Source: Patescibacteria group bacterium | Lineage (GTDB): Bacteria; Patescibacteriota; Patescibacteriia; JAHIZJ01 | NCBI GenBank assembly: GCA_018814765.1 | Contig: JAHIZJ010000086.1 | Span: forward strand, 1-32,050 | DNA: 32,050 bases | Reading direction: 5' to 3' | Shown here: positions 1 through 9,653 of the stretch, one piece after another | Layout: each line of letters begins with the position of its first letter | How positions within the stretch are numbered: position 1 is the stretch's first letter | Translations under genes and position numbers: made by a program | Notes under the pieces: model-generated | What the model saw: only the letters and a program-made list of their open reading frames with translations | Databases searched by the model: none | What the model was told of the DNA's origin: nothing

Positions 1-408
1 CTTTGAAAAAAGTTCACCATATTGTCTAGCAATATCAGCCGCTGTCCAGCCCTCTAACACTTGAAACTCCGTTTCGCTGGCTACCACCTCCCCTTCTGAT
101 ATTATACTAACTATAGTGCTTACCTCCTGCCCTGTATTTAAACTATATTGACCTGCAATTATCTTAGCTGATAAACCTTCAATCCAGATATAAGTCTCAA
201 ATGCCCTGGCGCTTCTGATAACCCCTTCTTCTTCCAGCATAGTTGCTATTTCTTTAACCCCCTGACCAGACTCGATCACAATAACTACGTCTCTTGCTTC
301 ATTGCTTTTATCTGGTGCTTTTATTAAACCCGTGAAATACCAAAAAACCATTCCAGCCAATATGACCAGTACGATTAATAGTCCGATAATAATGTTTAGT
401 ATTCTCAT
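1..408 (-). CDS. mltG: Endolytic transglycosylase MltG/YceG-like, N-terminal part (3' end outside window)
   Basis: Own translation of the minus strand from ATG at 408: MRILNIIIGLLIVLVILAGMVFWYFTGLIKAPDKSNEARDVVIVIESGQGVKEIATMLEEEGVIRSARAFETYIWIEG... TM anchor followed by a YceG-like region. Not in the ORF track because it runs off the edge. Confidence 0.8.
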   Translation of the reverse strand, partial: MRILNIIIGLLIVLVILAGMVFWYFTGLIKAPDKSNEARDVVIVIESGQGVKEIATMLEEEGVIRSARAFETYIWIEGLSAKIIAGQYSLNTGQEVSTIVSIISEGEVVASETEFQVLEGWTAADIARQYGELFSK

Positions 409-1484
409 TGTAGATACTGATATTTTCTTTGTTTTTCTATTTGTTCAACAATTTTTTTCACATCTTGAGCTTTGTCCTTGTGGCAAACTAGTAAGGCATC
501 TTTAGTATCTACGATCATCATATTTTCAACACCCGATGTTGCGATCAGCTTTCCTGCCAGACTATATATCAGATTACCTTTTGTATCAATCCCAATGTGC
601 TTTCCTTTAATGACATTGTCAGTCTCTGTTTTACTTAACACATCTTTAATCGACCGCCAATGGCCAATATCCTGCCAAATAAAATCGGCTGGTACAACAA
701 GCATTTTTTTTAACTTTTCCATAATTCCGTAATCTATAGATATGGGTTTAATTTTATGAAACTCAGTCTTTAATACTTTATGTTCATTAGGCCTACCAAG
801 ACTATCTTGTATCTTCATTAAAATTTTATATATATTGGGAATGTGTTTCTTGTATAATGACAATAAATGATCCGCCCGCCAAAAGAACATAGCGGGATTC
901 CAGAGGTATTCCCATTGTCTTAAAAATTTCTGCGCAGTCTTCAGGTCTGGTTTTTCTACAAACTTTTCAGCATTAAACACCTCATCTTTTCCATAAACCG
1001 CTTTCTGGCTACCCATTTTTATATAGCCAAGACCTGTGTCTGGATAAGTTGGATTAATACCAATTAGCACGGTATGGGCTGGATTCTCTTTTATTGTTCT
1101 ACCAGCCAATTTTATAAACCTTGAATATGTCTTGTCAGGACTTATATAGTGATCTGTATTAGCAGTAAATACTATTTCTTTGGGGTGTTTTTTGTGAATC
1201 ATTGTAGCCGCCAGACCAATCGCTGCGGCTGTGTCTTTTCGCTCTGGCTCAATAGAAAAATTCTTAATGCCAAATTTTGCAACTTGCTTTTTGATCATCG
1301 AATATTGAGAACTTCCAATCGCTAGATAAATGTCTTCTTTTTTTAAAAAACGTAAAAGGCGCTTCAATGTCATCTCCAGAAGCGTCTCTTTGCCAATAAA
1401 TGGCTGAAGCTGTTTTGGGTGGTTTTTTCGTGATACTGGCCAAAGCCTGGTACCACTCCCACCTGATAATACAATTGCTTTCAT
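405..1484 (-). CDS. manC: Mannose-1-phosphate guanylyltransferase
   Basis: N-term MKAIVLSGGSGTRLWPVSRKNHPKQLQPF; FVEKPD; WNPAMFFWRA motifs of the family. Confidence 0.93.
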   Translation of the reverse strand: MKAIVLSGGSGTRLWPVSRKNHPKQLQPFIGKETLLEMTLKRLLRFLKKEDIYLAIGSSQYSMIKKQVAKFGIKNFSIEPERKDTAAAIGLAATMIHKKHPKEIVFTANTDHYISPDKTYSRFIKLAGRTIKENPAHTVLIGINPTYPDTGLGYIKMGSQKAVYGKDEVFNAEKFVEKPDLKTAQKFLRQWEYLWNPAMFFWRADHLLSLYKKHIPNIYKILMKIQDSLGRPNEHKVLKTEFHKIKPISIDYGIMEKLKKMLVVPADFIWQDIGHWRSIKDVLSKTETDNVIKGKHIGIDTKGNLIYSLAGKLIATSGVENMMIVDTKDALLVCHKDKAQDVKKIVEQIEKQRKYQYLQ

Positions 1485-1538
1485 TGTTTATATTCTAACA
1501 GAATAATGTAAATTTGTCTTTTCAGTTTTCAACATCCA

Positions 1539-2177
1539 TTATTGCTCTTCAATTAATGGTACAAAGGCAAAACCTGGTGTACGTTCTTTGGAAATACTGC
1601 CTGACTTTGATTTACTTAACAATATCATTTCCTGCGTACCTATACCAACAGGAATTACCATTTTACCGCCATTAGCTAATTGCTTTATCAATATAGACGG
1701 CACGTTCTTTGCAGCAGCCGCAACATGTATCCTATTATAGGGGGCTTGTTCTGCAAATCTCTTAGCTCCATCACCACAGTGAAATTTCAGATTCCTGTGT
1801 TTATATTTCTTAGCATTTTGCTCTCCAAACTCTTTCAGCTCGGGAATTCTTTCAACCGCCACCACCTTCCCCCCTGGTCCTACTATTTCAGCCAAAAGAC
1901 AAGCAGTCCAACCAGAGCCTGATCCAACATCGAGAACTTTATCACCTACTTGTGGTTGAAGCATTTCTAGCATTAGCGCTACTGTTAACGGTTGTGAGAT
2001 AGTTTGCCCACAAGCAATCGGGAGCGGAGCATTAATCTCTGACTGTTGCTCACGCTTTTCTTCGTTTAATTCCCTATTGTTTAAAAAATCAGTACGATTA
2101 ATTTTATAAAACGCACTTATTATCTCTGGTGTCTTGAGATAGCCTTGTTCAGTTAAATGCTTGATTAAATTCTTCAT
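1539..2177 (-). CDS. pcm: Protein-L-isoaspartate O-methyltransferase
   Basis: PIACGQTISQPLTVALMLEMLQPQVGDKVLDVGSGSGWTACLLAEIVG is a PCMT signature. Confidence 0.93.
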   Translation of the reverse strand: MKNLIKHLTEQGYLKTPEIISAFYKINRTDFLNNRELNEEKREQQSEINAPLPIACGQTISQPLTVALMLEMLQPQVGDKVLDVGSGSGWTACLLAEIVGPGGKVVAVERIPELKEFGEQNAKKYKHRNLKFHCGDGAKRFAEQAPYNRIHVAAAAKNVPSILIKQLANGGKMVIPVGIGTQEMILLSKSKSGSISKERTPGFAFVPLIEEQ

Positions 2178-2236
2178 GGTTGATTTTTTTAAACAAATGT
2201 GCTATACTTATAATAACAAAACAAAAACAAAAACAA

Positions 2237-3058
2237 ATGCTAACAGCTAAAAACTTCTATCTTGGAATTGGCACCAAGCTAATGGTGTTAGTGGTAGGTA
2301 TTATTTGCCTGCTTTTTTTATTGCCAACTCATGTATCTGCTGAAGTCATTCACCCCACACAAGATATTGTTTATTTAACGAACCAAGAGCGTATTAATAA
2401 TGATTTACTACCCCTGTCACTTAACTCGAAATTAATTGAAGCTGCCAACAAAAAGGCACAGGATATGTTAACCAAGAATTACTTTAATCATAATAGCCCG
2501 GATGGACACGAACCTTGGGATTTTATTACTGACGCCGACTACCCCTATATATATGCAGGTGAAAATCTGGCCATTAACTACCCTGATTCTCTTTCTACAT
2601 TTAAAGGTTGGCTCAACAGCCCATCACATTATGAAAATATCGTTTTTCCCAGTTTCCAGGAAATTGGAGTTGCTATCCACAGTGCTGAAATCAATGGGCA
2701 AGTGACCACTGTTACAGTACAGCTTTTTGGAAGTCGAAACGACTTTACTCCCTTTAATACTTTTCTGTCAGATGCCACAACCCAACCAAAGGTTTCCGAA
2801 TCAATAATTGATCAAACATCTCTGGATAGAGAGGGTAAAAGCGGGTATGTGGCATCTTCTGTAACTACCAGCTTACAGCGTCCTCCGGTAGATAGCAATT
2901 CTAGCTCCCATATTCTAATCTGGGCTATACTTATCACCTATCTGGCAATAATAATAGGTCTGTTATTCTATCTTACCCAAAAACAGTTTTTTTACATTTT
3001 CATTAAAAAGATTGCAATAATGTTTTGGGTAATATTTATTGTAGTAATCCTAACTTAA
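2237..3058 (+). CDS. CAP/SCP domain (PR-1-like) secreted protein with C-terminal TM segments
   Basis: LTNQERINNDLLPLSLNSKL...NYFNHNSPDGHEPWDFI...GENLAINY...WLNSPSHYENIV. Start moved from 2180 to internal Met at 2237, next to the signal/TM segment. Confidence 0.85.
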   Translation: MLTAKNFYLGIGTKLMVLVVGIICLLFLLPTHVSAEVIHPTQDIVYLTNQERINNDLLPLSLNSKLIEAANKKAQDMLTKNYFNHNSPDGHEPWDFITDADYPYIYAGENLAINYPDSLSTFKGWLNSPSHYENIVFPSFQEIGVAIHSAEINGQVTTVTVQLFGSRNDFTPFNTFLSDATTQPKVSESIIDQTSLDREGKSGYVASSVTTSLQRPPVDSNSSSHILIWAILITYLAIIIGLLFYLTQKQFFYIFIKKIAIMFWVIFIVVILT

Positions 3059-3874
3059 TACTCCGAAAATAATTAAGGTAGCCAAAACAAGACTGAGAAT
3101 TATTCTATAATAGGCGAAGGGGTTCAAAGAATTACTCTTGAGATATCTCAAGAAATACTTGATACACAAATATCCACTAACAAAACTAGACACAAACCCC
3201 ACTACATATATCAACCAATTCTGAGTAAAAGCACCAATCTCAACTAATTCAGCTGTTTTTTTTACCCCCGCACCCAGAACTATGGGTATGGATAGAAGAA
3301 AGGCAAACTTAGCTGCCGCCTCTCTCTTTAAGTTAAATAATAAACCTGTTATAATAGTACTGCCCGATCTTGAGACTCCTGGTATAAGAGCAATGGCCTG
3401 AGCCAAACCAATAACTATGGCCCATCCGATCTTTATATCGCTTAGTTCTTTAACCTTTCGCGCATGTTTTTCTGAAATAATAAACACTATAGCCCCAACA
3501 AATAAAGCAACTACAATTACCCAAAGAGTTCTAAGGCTATCCTCAATATAATTCTCTATTAGATAGCCAATCACTGCAGCCGGAATCGTACCCATGATAA
3601 CCAACCAAGACATACGCTGTTCCAAGTCATTACTAAAATTCCAGCACCGTAAACTTCTGAAAAAGCCGGACATATACTTCACTAGATCATCCCAAAAATA
3701 AACCAGCAAGGCAAATAAAGTACCTCCGTGCAGTACCACATCAAAACCCAAGTCAGAAGCAATATCCAGAGACCAAATATTGTGGAATATCGCTAAATGA
3801 CCTGTACTAGAGATTGGTAAAAACTCTGTTAGTCCCTGAATTAAACCAAATAGAATTGTATATATTATAATCAT
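3050..3874 (-). CDS. uppP: Undecaprenyl-diphosphatase UppP/BacA
   Basis: GLIQGLTEFLPISSTGHLAI and ALIPGVSRSGSTI motifs. Likely start at internal Met (MIIIYTILFG), not the ORF-track start 3952. Confidence 0.93.
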   Translation of the reverse strand: MIIIYTILFGLIQGLTEFLPISSTGHLAIFHNIWSLDIASDLGFDVVLHGGTLFALLVYFWDDLVKYMSGFFRSLRCWNFSNDLEQRMSWLVIMGTIPAAVIGYLIENYIEDSLRTLWVIVVALFVGAIVFIISEKHARKVKELSDIKIGWAIVIGLAQAIALIPGVSRSGSTIITGLLFNLKREAAAKFAFLLSIPIVLGAGVKKTAELVEIGAFTQNWLIYVVGFVSSFVSGYLCIKYFLRYLKSNSLNPFAYYRIILSLVLATLIIFGVLS

Positions 3875-4310
3875 GGAATTTCCAAAAATATTATTATCAG
3901 CACTAATCGCTGGGCTGGCCACACAGCTTTTCAAATTTATCAGAGAGGCCACGCGTGGTCATATCAAATGGGACCTTCTAAACTCATATGGAGGAATGCC
4001 CTCAGCTCATACTGCCTTTGTAGCTGCCCTGACAACCGCTGTCGGTGTTAGCGAAGGAATTGATTCAGCCGCTTTTGCCATCTCTTTCATTTTATCAATC
4101 ATTATAGTACGTGATGCGATCGGTTTTCGCAGGTATTTAGGTACTCATGGTCGAGTTATCAATATGCTTATGCGAGAACTTCCGGAAGGAGAAGACTTGA
4201 AATATCCATTGAGACTACGTGAGAGAGTTGGCCACACACCCCTAGAAGCACTGGTGGGCACATTAGTGGGCGTTTCAATCAGTCTTATTTGCTTATTAGT
4301 GTTTTTTTAG
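3873..4310 (+). CDS. Divergent PAP2 family protein (DUF212)
   Basis: GGMPSAHTAFVAALTTAVGV...DAIGFRR; start overlaps uppP head to head. Confidence 0.88.
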   Translation: MEFPKILLSALIAGLATQLFKFIREATRGHIKWDLLNSYGGMPSAHTAFVAALTTAVGVSEGIDSAAFAISFILSIIIVRDAIGFRRYLGTHGRVINMLMRELPEGEDLKYPLRLRERVGHTPLEALVGTLVGVSISLICLLVFF

Positions 4311-4314
4311 ATAT

Positions 4315-5187
4315 TTATTGCTGACACTTAGGACAGTAATGACTCGATCGGCTACCCTGCCGAATTCTTTTTATTTTTGAGGTTTTACACCTCAAACATT
4401 GTTTGTTTTCTCTACCATAAACTTTTAGGAATTTTAGCATATCACCGGTACGTCCGTCACCCCGACGAAAATATTGCATCGTGGTACCGCTTTTTTTAAT
4501 TGCTAGCTTAAGTATTATTGGGATGTTTAGGTATATTTTCTTTAGCTCTTTCCTTGATAAGGACTTAATTCTTCTAGTAGGCCGAATGCCAGCTTTAAAA
4601 AGAACTTCATCAACGTATATGTTACCTAAGCCCACTACAGCTGTTTGGCTTAATAGTATTTGTTTTACTGATGAGTTTTTATGAGATGACAGCTTTTTTA
4701 AGAATATTTCAAAGGTGAATGATTTATCAAAAGGTTCTGGGCCCAGCTTTTTTTCAGTATAAAATTTTTCCAACGATTTATTAGCTATTATCGTCATATA
4801 GCCAAACTGCCGAACGTCATTGAAAAATAGATTTCTCCCGCCCCTAAACTTAATTGTTATATGTGTGTATTTGTTTGGTAAGTCATGAATATCATGATTT
4901 ATAGGATGGCCTCCTCCCCTATTAACATCTTTCGAAGATTGATATATTAGCTGACCAGACATCTTCAAATGTACAATCAGGGTATAACCATTGTCTAGTT
5001 TAAATAAAAGCATTTTTGCCCGTCTTCCAATTTGGACTACTTTACTTCCAATGGCTAACTGTCGAAACTTAAGCAAAGACAATTGTATCATTTTTTCTAA
5101 ACGTACATCCACGTCACAAATTACCTGGCCCTTTACATGCGGTCGTAGATCATTTACAACTGTTTCGACTTCTGGTAATTCGGGCAC
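4315..5187 (-). CDS. mutM: Formamidopyrimidine-DNA glycosylase
   Basis: MPELPEVETVV N-terminus (GTG start); C-terminal zinc finger CLRCKTSKIKRIRQGSRSSHYCPKCQ. Confidence 0.97.
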   Translation of the reverse strand: MPELPEVETVVNDLRPHVKGQVICDVDVRLEKMIQLSLLKFRQLAIGSKVVQIGRRAKMLLFKLDNGYTLIVHLKMSGQLIYQSSKDVNRGGGHPINHDIHDLPNKYTHITIKFRGGRNLFFNDVRQFGYMTIIANKSLEKFYTEKKLGPEPFDKSFTFEIFLKKLSSHKNSSVKQILLSQTAVVGLGNIYVDEVLFKAGIRPTRRIKSLSRKELKKIYLNIPIILKLAIKKSGTTMQYFRRGDGRTGDMLKFLKVYGRENKQCLRCKTSKIKRIRQGSRSSHYCPKCQQ

Positions 5188-5192
5188 TTGAT

Positions 5193-5230
5193 TTAATTAA
5201 GAATTAATAATTTAGAATTAACAATTAAAA
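5193..5230. repeat. AT-rich dispersed repeat, copy 1
   Basis: TTAATTAAGAATTAATAATTTAGAATTAACAATTAAAAA; inverted near-copy at 9611-9653. Confidence 0.6.
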
Positions 5231-5253
5231 ATAATATAGTATGGATTAACAAA

Positions 5254-5904
5254 CTAATTTATTATCAGTTTCATGTTTTTAATTACTCTCCGTGCTTCTT
5301 GACTGACTGACTTCTTTGAATCCTTTTCCATGTCTTTCATTAACAACAAGGCTCTGGAAATATATTCGTTATTATTTCTACAGAATTCTGACATAGACAT
5401 TATTGCCTTTTTTCGTACTATCAGATTATCATCCCTCAGTCCTACAGATAATGACCTAAAAGCTAAGTCTTGCACGGATTTTTGTTCATAATTTATCCGG
5501 CCGATGGCCACTAGAGCTGATTCACGCACACAAACACTATCGCTACTTAGCAATTCAGTTAGTTGTTGAATAGTATCTTGTCGATTAAACACTTTTAGTC
5601 TGGGAGCAATATGACTAATAGCTTCCGTTGTATAGCGAACTACCTGAAAAGTTGAATCAAAAAGTTTTTTTACCAAGCGCCGATTAAAATTCTGAAACAT
5701 TTTAGGATTAATTTTTGCCGCTAAAGCAATGGACTTAGCTGCTTTAGATCTGATTCCTTCACGTTTGTCATTTAACAAATCGACCACCAGTTTGGCGGTT
5801 TTTTTGCTTTTTAGCATCAACCCTACCACTTCTGATGTCCCGTTGCTTTTGCGTGCACCTTTTTTCTTATATTTTTGTATTATCTCACTTTTTGATGTGG
5901 TCAT
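5254..5904 (-). CDS. HEAT-repeat-like helical protein
   Basis: Repeated helical units (KRxGIRSKAAKSIALAAKI; VRESALVAIGRINYE; VRKKAIMSMSEFC). Start likely at internal Met MTTSKSEI. Confidence 0.65.
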   Translation of the reverse strand: MTTSKSEIIQKYKKKGARKSNGTSEVVGLMLKSKKTAKLVVDLLNDKREGIRSKAAKSIALAAKINPKMFQNFNRRLVKKLFDSTFQVVRYTTEAISHIAPRLKVFNRQDTIQQLTELLSSDSVCVRESALVAIGRINYEQKSVQDLAFRSLSVGLRDDNLIVRKKAIMSMSEFCRNNNEYISRALLLMKDMEKDSKKSVSQEARRVIKNMKLIIN

Positions 5905-6236
5905 GCCGTATAAACCAAATATAATAATAGGGTTATACAAAGCAATATCAACAGGGTAGACAGAGTAACAACCAGACATAATACGGCGTCGCGCAGACTG
6001 CCATTTTTTAGCAACTTCATTGGGTAGCCAAACACTATTAACCCTGAAATCCCTGCACTGAAAACAAAAAGTAATAAAAAGGAAAATATTGATAATGCTG
6101 GAGCCTTATCTGAAGAAAATATACTTTCAACATTTATCATAAATAATCCCACAAGTATAACGTAGACTCCCTCTAGAATACCTGCCAAGGCACCATACTT
6201 CAATATGTTTTTTTCTATTTTCATAGTTTTAATCAA
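5901..6236 (-). CDS. Small membrane protein, ~3-4 TM helices
   Basis: Hydrophobic segments; 4-nt overlaps with neighbours suggest an operon. Confidence 0.6.
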   Translation of the reverse strand: MIKTMKIEKNILKYGALAGILEGVYVILVGLFMINVESIFSSDKAPALSIFSFLLLFVFSAGISGLIVFGYPMKLLKNGSLRDAVLCLVVTLSTLLILLCITLLLYLVYTA

Positions 6237-6562
6237 TCATTTAATAGAGATTCGCCGTCGACCTTTACCCAAGTGTCCGTTTCTTCTTCATATCTGAAAG
6301 CCTTCAAAGTATGGACTGTTTCAGTGTCTGAATATTTTTTCTGAATTGTTTTATCAGAACCAATACGTCTGGAGCCAAGTGCTTTTTCTCCAACCACTAA
6401 AGGTATGCTGGTTCTGACCAGTTTCATTTTTCCCAAAGGACCATTGAATAATATTGTTTCAACTGTACCAGGAGAGTCATTTAATTCTGCCATATCCTCT
6501 TCCAGAACTTCAAACGAGTCTTTAATTTGACCTTTTGTTTCTTGCCATTTTTCGTCAGTCAT
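6233..6562 (-). CDS. Conserved hypothetical protein
   Basis: ORF overlapping the next gene by 4 nt, same strand. Confidence 0.6.
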   Translation of the reverse strand: MTDEKWQETKGQIKDSFEVLEEDMAELNDSPGTVETILFNGPLGKMKLVRTSIPLVVGEKALGSRRIGSDKTIQKKYSDTETVHTLKAFRYEEETDTWVKVDGESLLND

Positions 6563-6581
6563 AGTGGTTTTACTCTATCAA

Positions 6582-6606
6582 AAAACAGGCTTAATGTAAA
6601 CCTGCT
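6582..6606 (-). terminator. Rho-independent terminator
   Basis: minus strand GCAGGTTTACATTAAGCCTGTTTTTT after the DUF1003 gene. Confidence 0.6.
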
Positions 6607-6612
6607 TCAGAA

Positions 6613-6975
6613 TCACTTTTTTCTTTTTATGTCTTTTATATCTTTACGTAAATCAATTATCATACGTTTTACCTTAATCAGCTGTTCTTCGGTGCGAATG
6701 TCAGCTTGTAGATCCGCTTCATCCCGCACATCATCGCGACTGGCCAAGTTATTTGAATACATTAATAATATGACAACTAGAAATATTGCTTCCAATGATA
6801 CTATCAGGGTTAATAAATCAATGTCCCACCCGAAATACAACCATGCGGTAAACCATACAGCATGTATTAATATCGCCCACCAAGATCCGAAAAATCCGCT
6901 TATTTCCAAAGCTACTTTCTCACCAAGCGATGTATCAAAGATAAACCTTTTTTTGTATTTTCCCTTGGACATAAG
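6613..6975 (-). CDS. DUF1003-like membrane protein
   Basis: SLGEKVALEISGFFGSWWAILIHAVWFTAWLYFG...LVVILLMYSNNLASRDDVRDEADLQADIRTEEQL; likely start MSKGKYKKRF. Confidence 0.75.
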   Translation of the reverse strand, partial: LMSKGKYKKRFIFDTSLGEKVALEISGFFGSWWAILIHAVWFTAWLYFGWDIDLLTLIVSLEAIFLVVILLMYSNNLASRDDVRDEADLQADIRTEEQLIKVKRMIIDLRKDIKDIKRKK

Positions 6976-7002
6976 TTTATTATAACTCTTTTTGAATAAA
7001 AA

Positions 7003-7033
7003 GAAAAATCCCGTCATCATTAATGACAACGGG
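7003..7033 (-). terminator. Rho-independent terminator of the 7048-7842 gene
   Basis: minus strand ACCCGTTGTCATTAATGATGACGGGATTTTTCTTTTT. Confidence 0.75.
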
Positions 7034-7047
7034 TATGTGCTATCGCT

Positions 7048-7842
7048 TTATCTGGGTGAATGGGTTAATGATTTGCTTCGCAGTCTACGCTTCCGTACAT
7101 GTTTGTTCAAATCGTCTATCAACGAAATGAACAAGATTACAGTTGTGATTGGGAGGACAAGAAACATCCAAAAGATCGTACGATTTCTACTCTTGAGTAG
7201 CCCATCTAGCGGATTGTCAAATCCACCTAGAAAATGGTACTCGTAAGTATATCCGAGTAGAAGGCCTAATGAAACGATGAACCAGAACACGACGTACCAC
7301 CAAATACTCAAGCTGAATTTAGTCGCCTCATAGAAGGCATATCTGGATAGATATGTACGATAGATGCACTCTGTACCCAGGTCGATCTCAGATGGCCTGA
7401 AGGGTGCCTCAGTTGACTCAAGTATGCTAAATTTCGTCGTCAGGCTGTCGGCTGGGATGTTTGTTCTGACGGCTAGCTGCTTGAGATTCTCGTCGAATCC
7501 ATACGGCGCTGTCCATATAGCCGGGCCTCCTTTTCCGCGCATTGAGTGCCACAGATCCAGGGTTGTTGTGATAACAAATCGTAAGGAAGAGGGGTCTTGA
7601 GGGCTAGACCTCAACAGATCACACAACAAGTCCGCTGCTTTCTCATCATCCGTCTCCGGCTCCAGTGTCTGATCAACCCATTGCTGAACAGAACAGATGA
7701 ATGCAAATTGACGCCACCGTACCATCTCCGCAGGCCTATAAGAAAGTTGATAGATAGCTTGAACTACGATTGAGACAATCACCAGTCCGATGATTAGACC
7801 GACCATCGCTCTCCAAAAGTTCGGTCCCACTGATACGAACAT
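7048..7842 (-). CDS. Orphan hypothetical protein with TM helices
   Basis: 264-aa ORF preceded by AAGGAGGGG and by a TTGACA-N17-TAAGAT promoter; followed by terminator. Confidence 0.75.
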   Translation of the reverse strand: MFVSVGPNFWRAMVGLIIGLVIVSIVVQAIYQLSYRPAEMVRWRQFAFICSVQQWVDQTLEPETDDEKAADLLCDLLRSSPQDPSSLRFVITTTLDLWHSMRGKGGPAIWTAPYGFDENLKQLAVRTNIPADSLTTKFSILESTEAPFRPSEIDLGTECIYRTYLSRYAFYEATKFSLSIWWYVVFWFIVSLGLLLGYTYEYHFLGGFDNPLDGLLKSRNRTIFWMFLVLPITTVILFISLIDDLNKHVRKRRLRSKSLTHSPR

Positions 7843-7899
7843 TGTACCCCTCCTTTATCAGAACTCACCACTAAACGACCAATATCAAAGAACAAAAAA

Positions 7900-7928
7900 A
7901 TCTTATCAGATAAGATAGAAGTTGTCAA
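7900..7928 (-). promoter_or_regulatory. Sigma70-type promoter for 7048-7842
   Basis: minus strand TTGACA (7928-7923), 17-nt spacer, TAAGAT (7905-7900). Confidence 0.75.
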
Positions 7929-8054
7929 AATATTGTTGTATCTAAAACACTTCGTTTGCTGGCGCACTTCCCTGTCATTCGACGGGGCAGGAAAGGTGCT
8001 TGCTGATGGAATAAATATTTATTGTACTAAGAACAAAATCTTTAGCCAGGGCTT

Positions 8055-8657
8055 TTATGGCACAAATGGCACAATATAACCATTAAGCCATTCCGAATCC
8101 CAATAAGTCGGATGATGTGGACACTCGGGCTTTGGTCCACGATTAGGTAAATCCGCTTCTGAATAACCAAAAAATAAATAAGCTCGACCGGCATATTCCG
8201 CATCGGGTATCCATTCTCCTGCTAAACCATCCCATACACAGACACCACACAAGCACCCTTTCTCATCTATTGCATACCTATAATCATAATACCCTCCTCC
8301 CGGTAATGGGGCATCAATCGGATCGTGAGGGACATTAGGCATTAAACCTTCATCAGATAAAACAGGTAGAAAGGAATCTCCATTAAACGAGTAATCAAGA
8401 TATGTACTAATAAACAATGTGGAATCACTATCAAATGAATAGCCATGACTAGGTGTAGGATACTCGCCATGATTGCTATAAAACAAGTGTAAAGCAGTAG
8501 CTATACTATTTAGATCAGACAACCTCTTTGAGTCTCTACTTTTTAATCTGACGTCCTTTAAGCTTATCATGGCCAAGGTGCTTAACAGTGCAATGATAGC
8601 TATTACCACTAAAAGCTCAATTAGAGTAAAACCGTTTGATTTGTTTTTATTACACAT
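8055..8657 (-). CDS. Type IV pilin / type II secretion pseudopilin-like protein
   Basis: Class III prepilin leader KSNGFTLIELLVVIAIIALLSTLAMISL. Confidence 0.9.
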   Translation of the reverse strand: MCNKNKSNGFTLIELLVVIAIIALLSTLAMISLKDVRLKSRDSKRLSDLNSIATALHLFYSNHGEYPTPSHGYSFDSDSTLFISTYLDYSFNGDSFLPVLSDEGLMPNVPHDPIDAPLPGGGYYDYRYAIDEKGCLCGVCVWDGLAGEWIPDAEYAGRAYLFFGYSEADLPNRGPKPECPHHPTYWDSEWLNGYIVPFVP

Positions 8658-8716
8658 ATATTAATTCCTCCAGCGCTATCTTCTGACAATATATTATTAA
8701 TAGTACATTACTCCTC

Positions 8717-9604
8717 TTATGTAATCAAGAATATCCCACCTATTATAAGTATGATCGCAATTATTTTTTGAAGGGAAACCATGCGCGTAATTTCTTCATT
8801 AATCCAACCTGACTTAAGTCTGGTTAATATTATTGTCCATAAAAATAGAAAAAGATATTGTATCGTTACAACAGCCGAAGCCAACGAAACATACCAGAAC
8901 GATATAGCAACCACATAAAAAAAAACAGCAATCTGTGAATTTGATTCTGAAATTGAGTAAAGCACTACACCTTTCCAGCCTCGTTCCTTAATAGTTTGTC
9001 TTAATAATGGAATTAAATGCGCAAACACAATCATTCCAATGATGCCTACGAAAAAAGTAAACCAAGCGTATATTGTCCAATAGGAATAATAATCCAGTAA
9101 ATATTTACTAACAATGGACTGGGCAGAAGCAGTAAAAGCAGATATAATCATCAATCCAAATGCTCGACTTTGCAATACCGCCTTAATACTGTCCCGTAAC
9201 ATTATTAAAACTGAACCTGCTACCACAATAGCAATGCCAAAATATGTTTGTAAAGAAAATATTTCATTTAGAACTATGGCGCTAATGACTGCAATAAATA
9301 CTGTAACTAAAGAAAAAACAGGCACCACACGAGAAATCTCCTCTATACGTGCAGCCATAAAATATGTATAGCCCATTATTATCCACATTATAGCTGCGCC
9401 TACTAGTAATAATAAATGCCCCATCTCAACAGATTCTCTGAAAAATATAAAAACTCCCCCGCCAAAAACAATATGTACAACACTTAAAGGAATATAAATA
9501 AGACCTGGGTTCGATAAATGTTTCGATATAACATATTTATCCGCAATGTTGGTTACCGACCAGATTAATCCAGCTAATAGCGCTAGTCCAATTCCAATTG
9601 TCAT
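8717..9604 (-). CDS. EamA/DMT-family transporter-like protein
   Basis: ~10 hydrophobic segments; two-halves EamA-like architecture. Confidence 0.75.
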   Translation of the reverse strand: MTIGIGLALLAGLIWSVTNIADKYVISKHLSNPGLIYIPLSVVHIVFGGGVFIFFRESVEMGHLLLLVGAAIMWIIMGYTYFMAARIEEISRVVPVFSLVTVFIAVISAIVLNEIFSLQTYFGIAIVVAGSVLIMLRDSIKAVLQSRAFGLMIISAFTASAQSIVSKYLLDYYSYWTIYAWFTFFVGIIGMIVFAHLIPLLRQTIKERGWKGVVLYSISESNSQIAVFFYVVAISFWYVSLASAVVTIQYLFLFLWTIILTRLKSGWINEEITRMVSLQKIIAIILIIGGIFLIT

Positions 9605-9610
9605 TTCTGC

Positions 9611-9653
9611 TTATTTCTAATTTTTAATTCTTAATTATTAATTCTTAATTAAT
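9611..9653. repeat. AT-rich dispersed repeat, copy 2 (inverted relative to copy 1)
   Basis: reverse complement TTAATTAAGAATTAATAATTAAGAATTAAAAATTAGAAATAAG. Confidence 0.6.
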
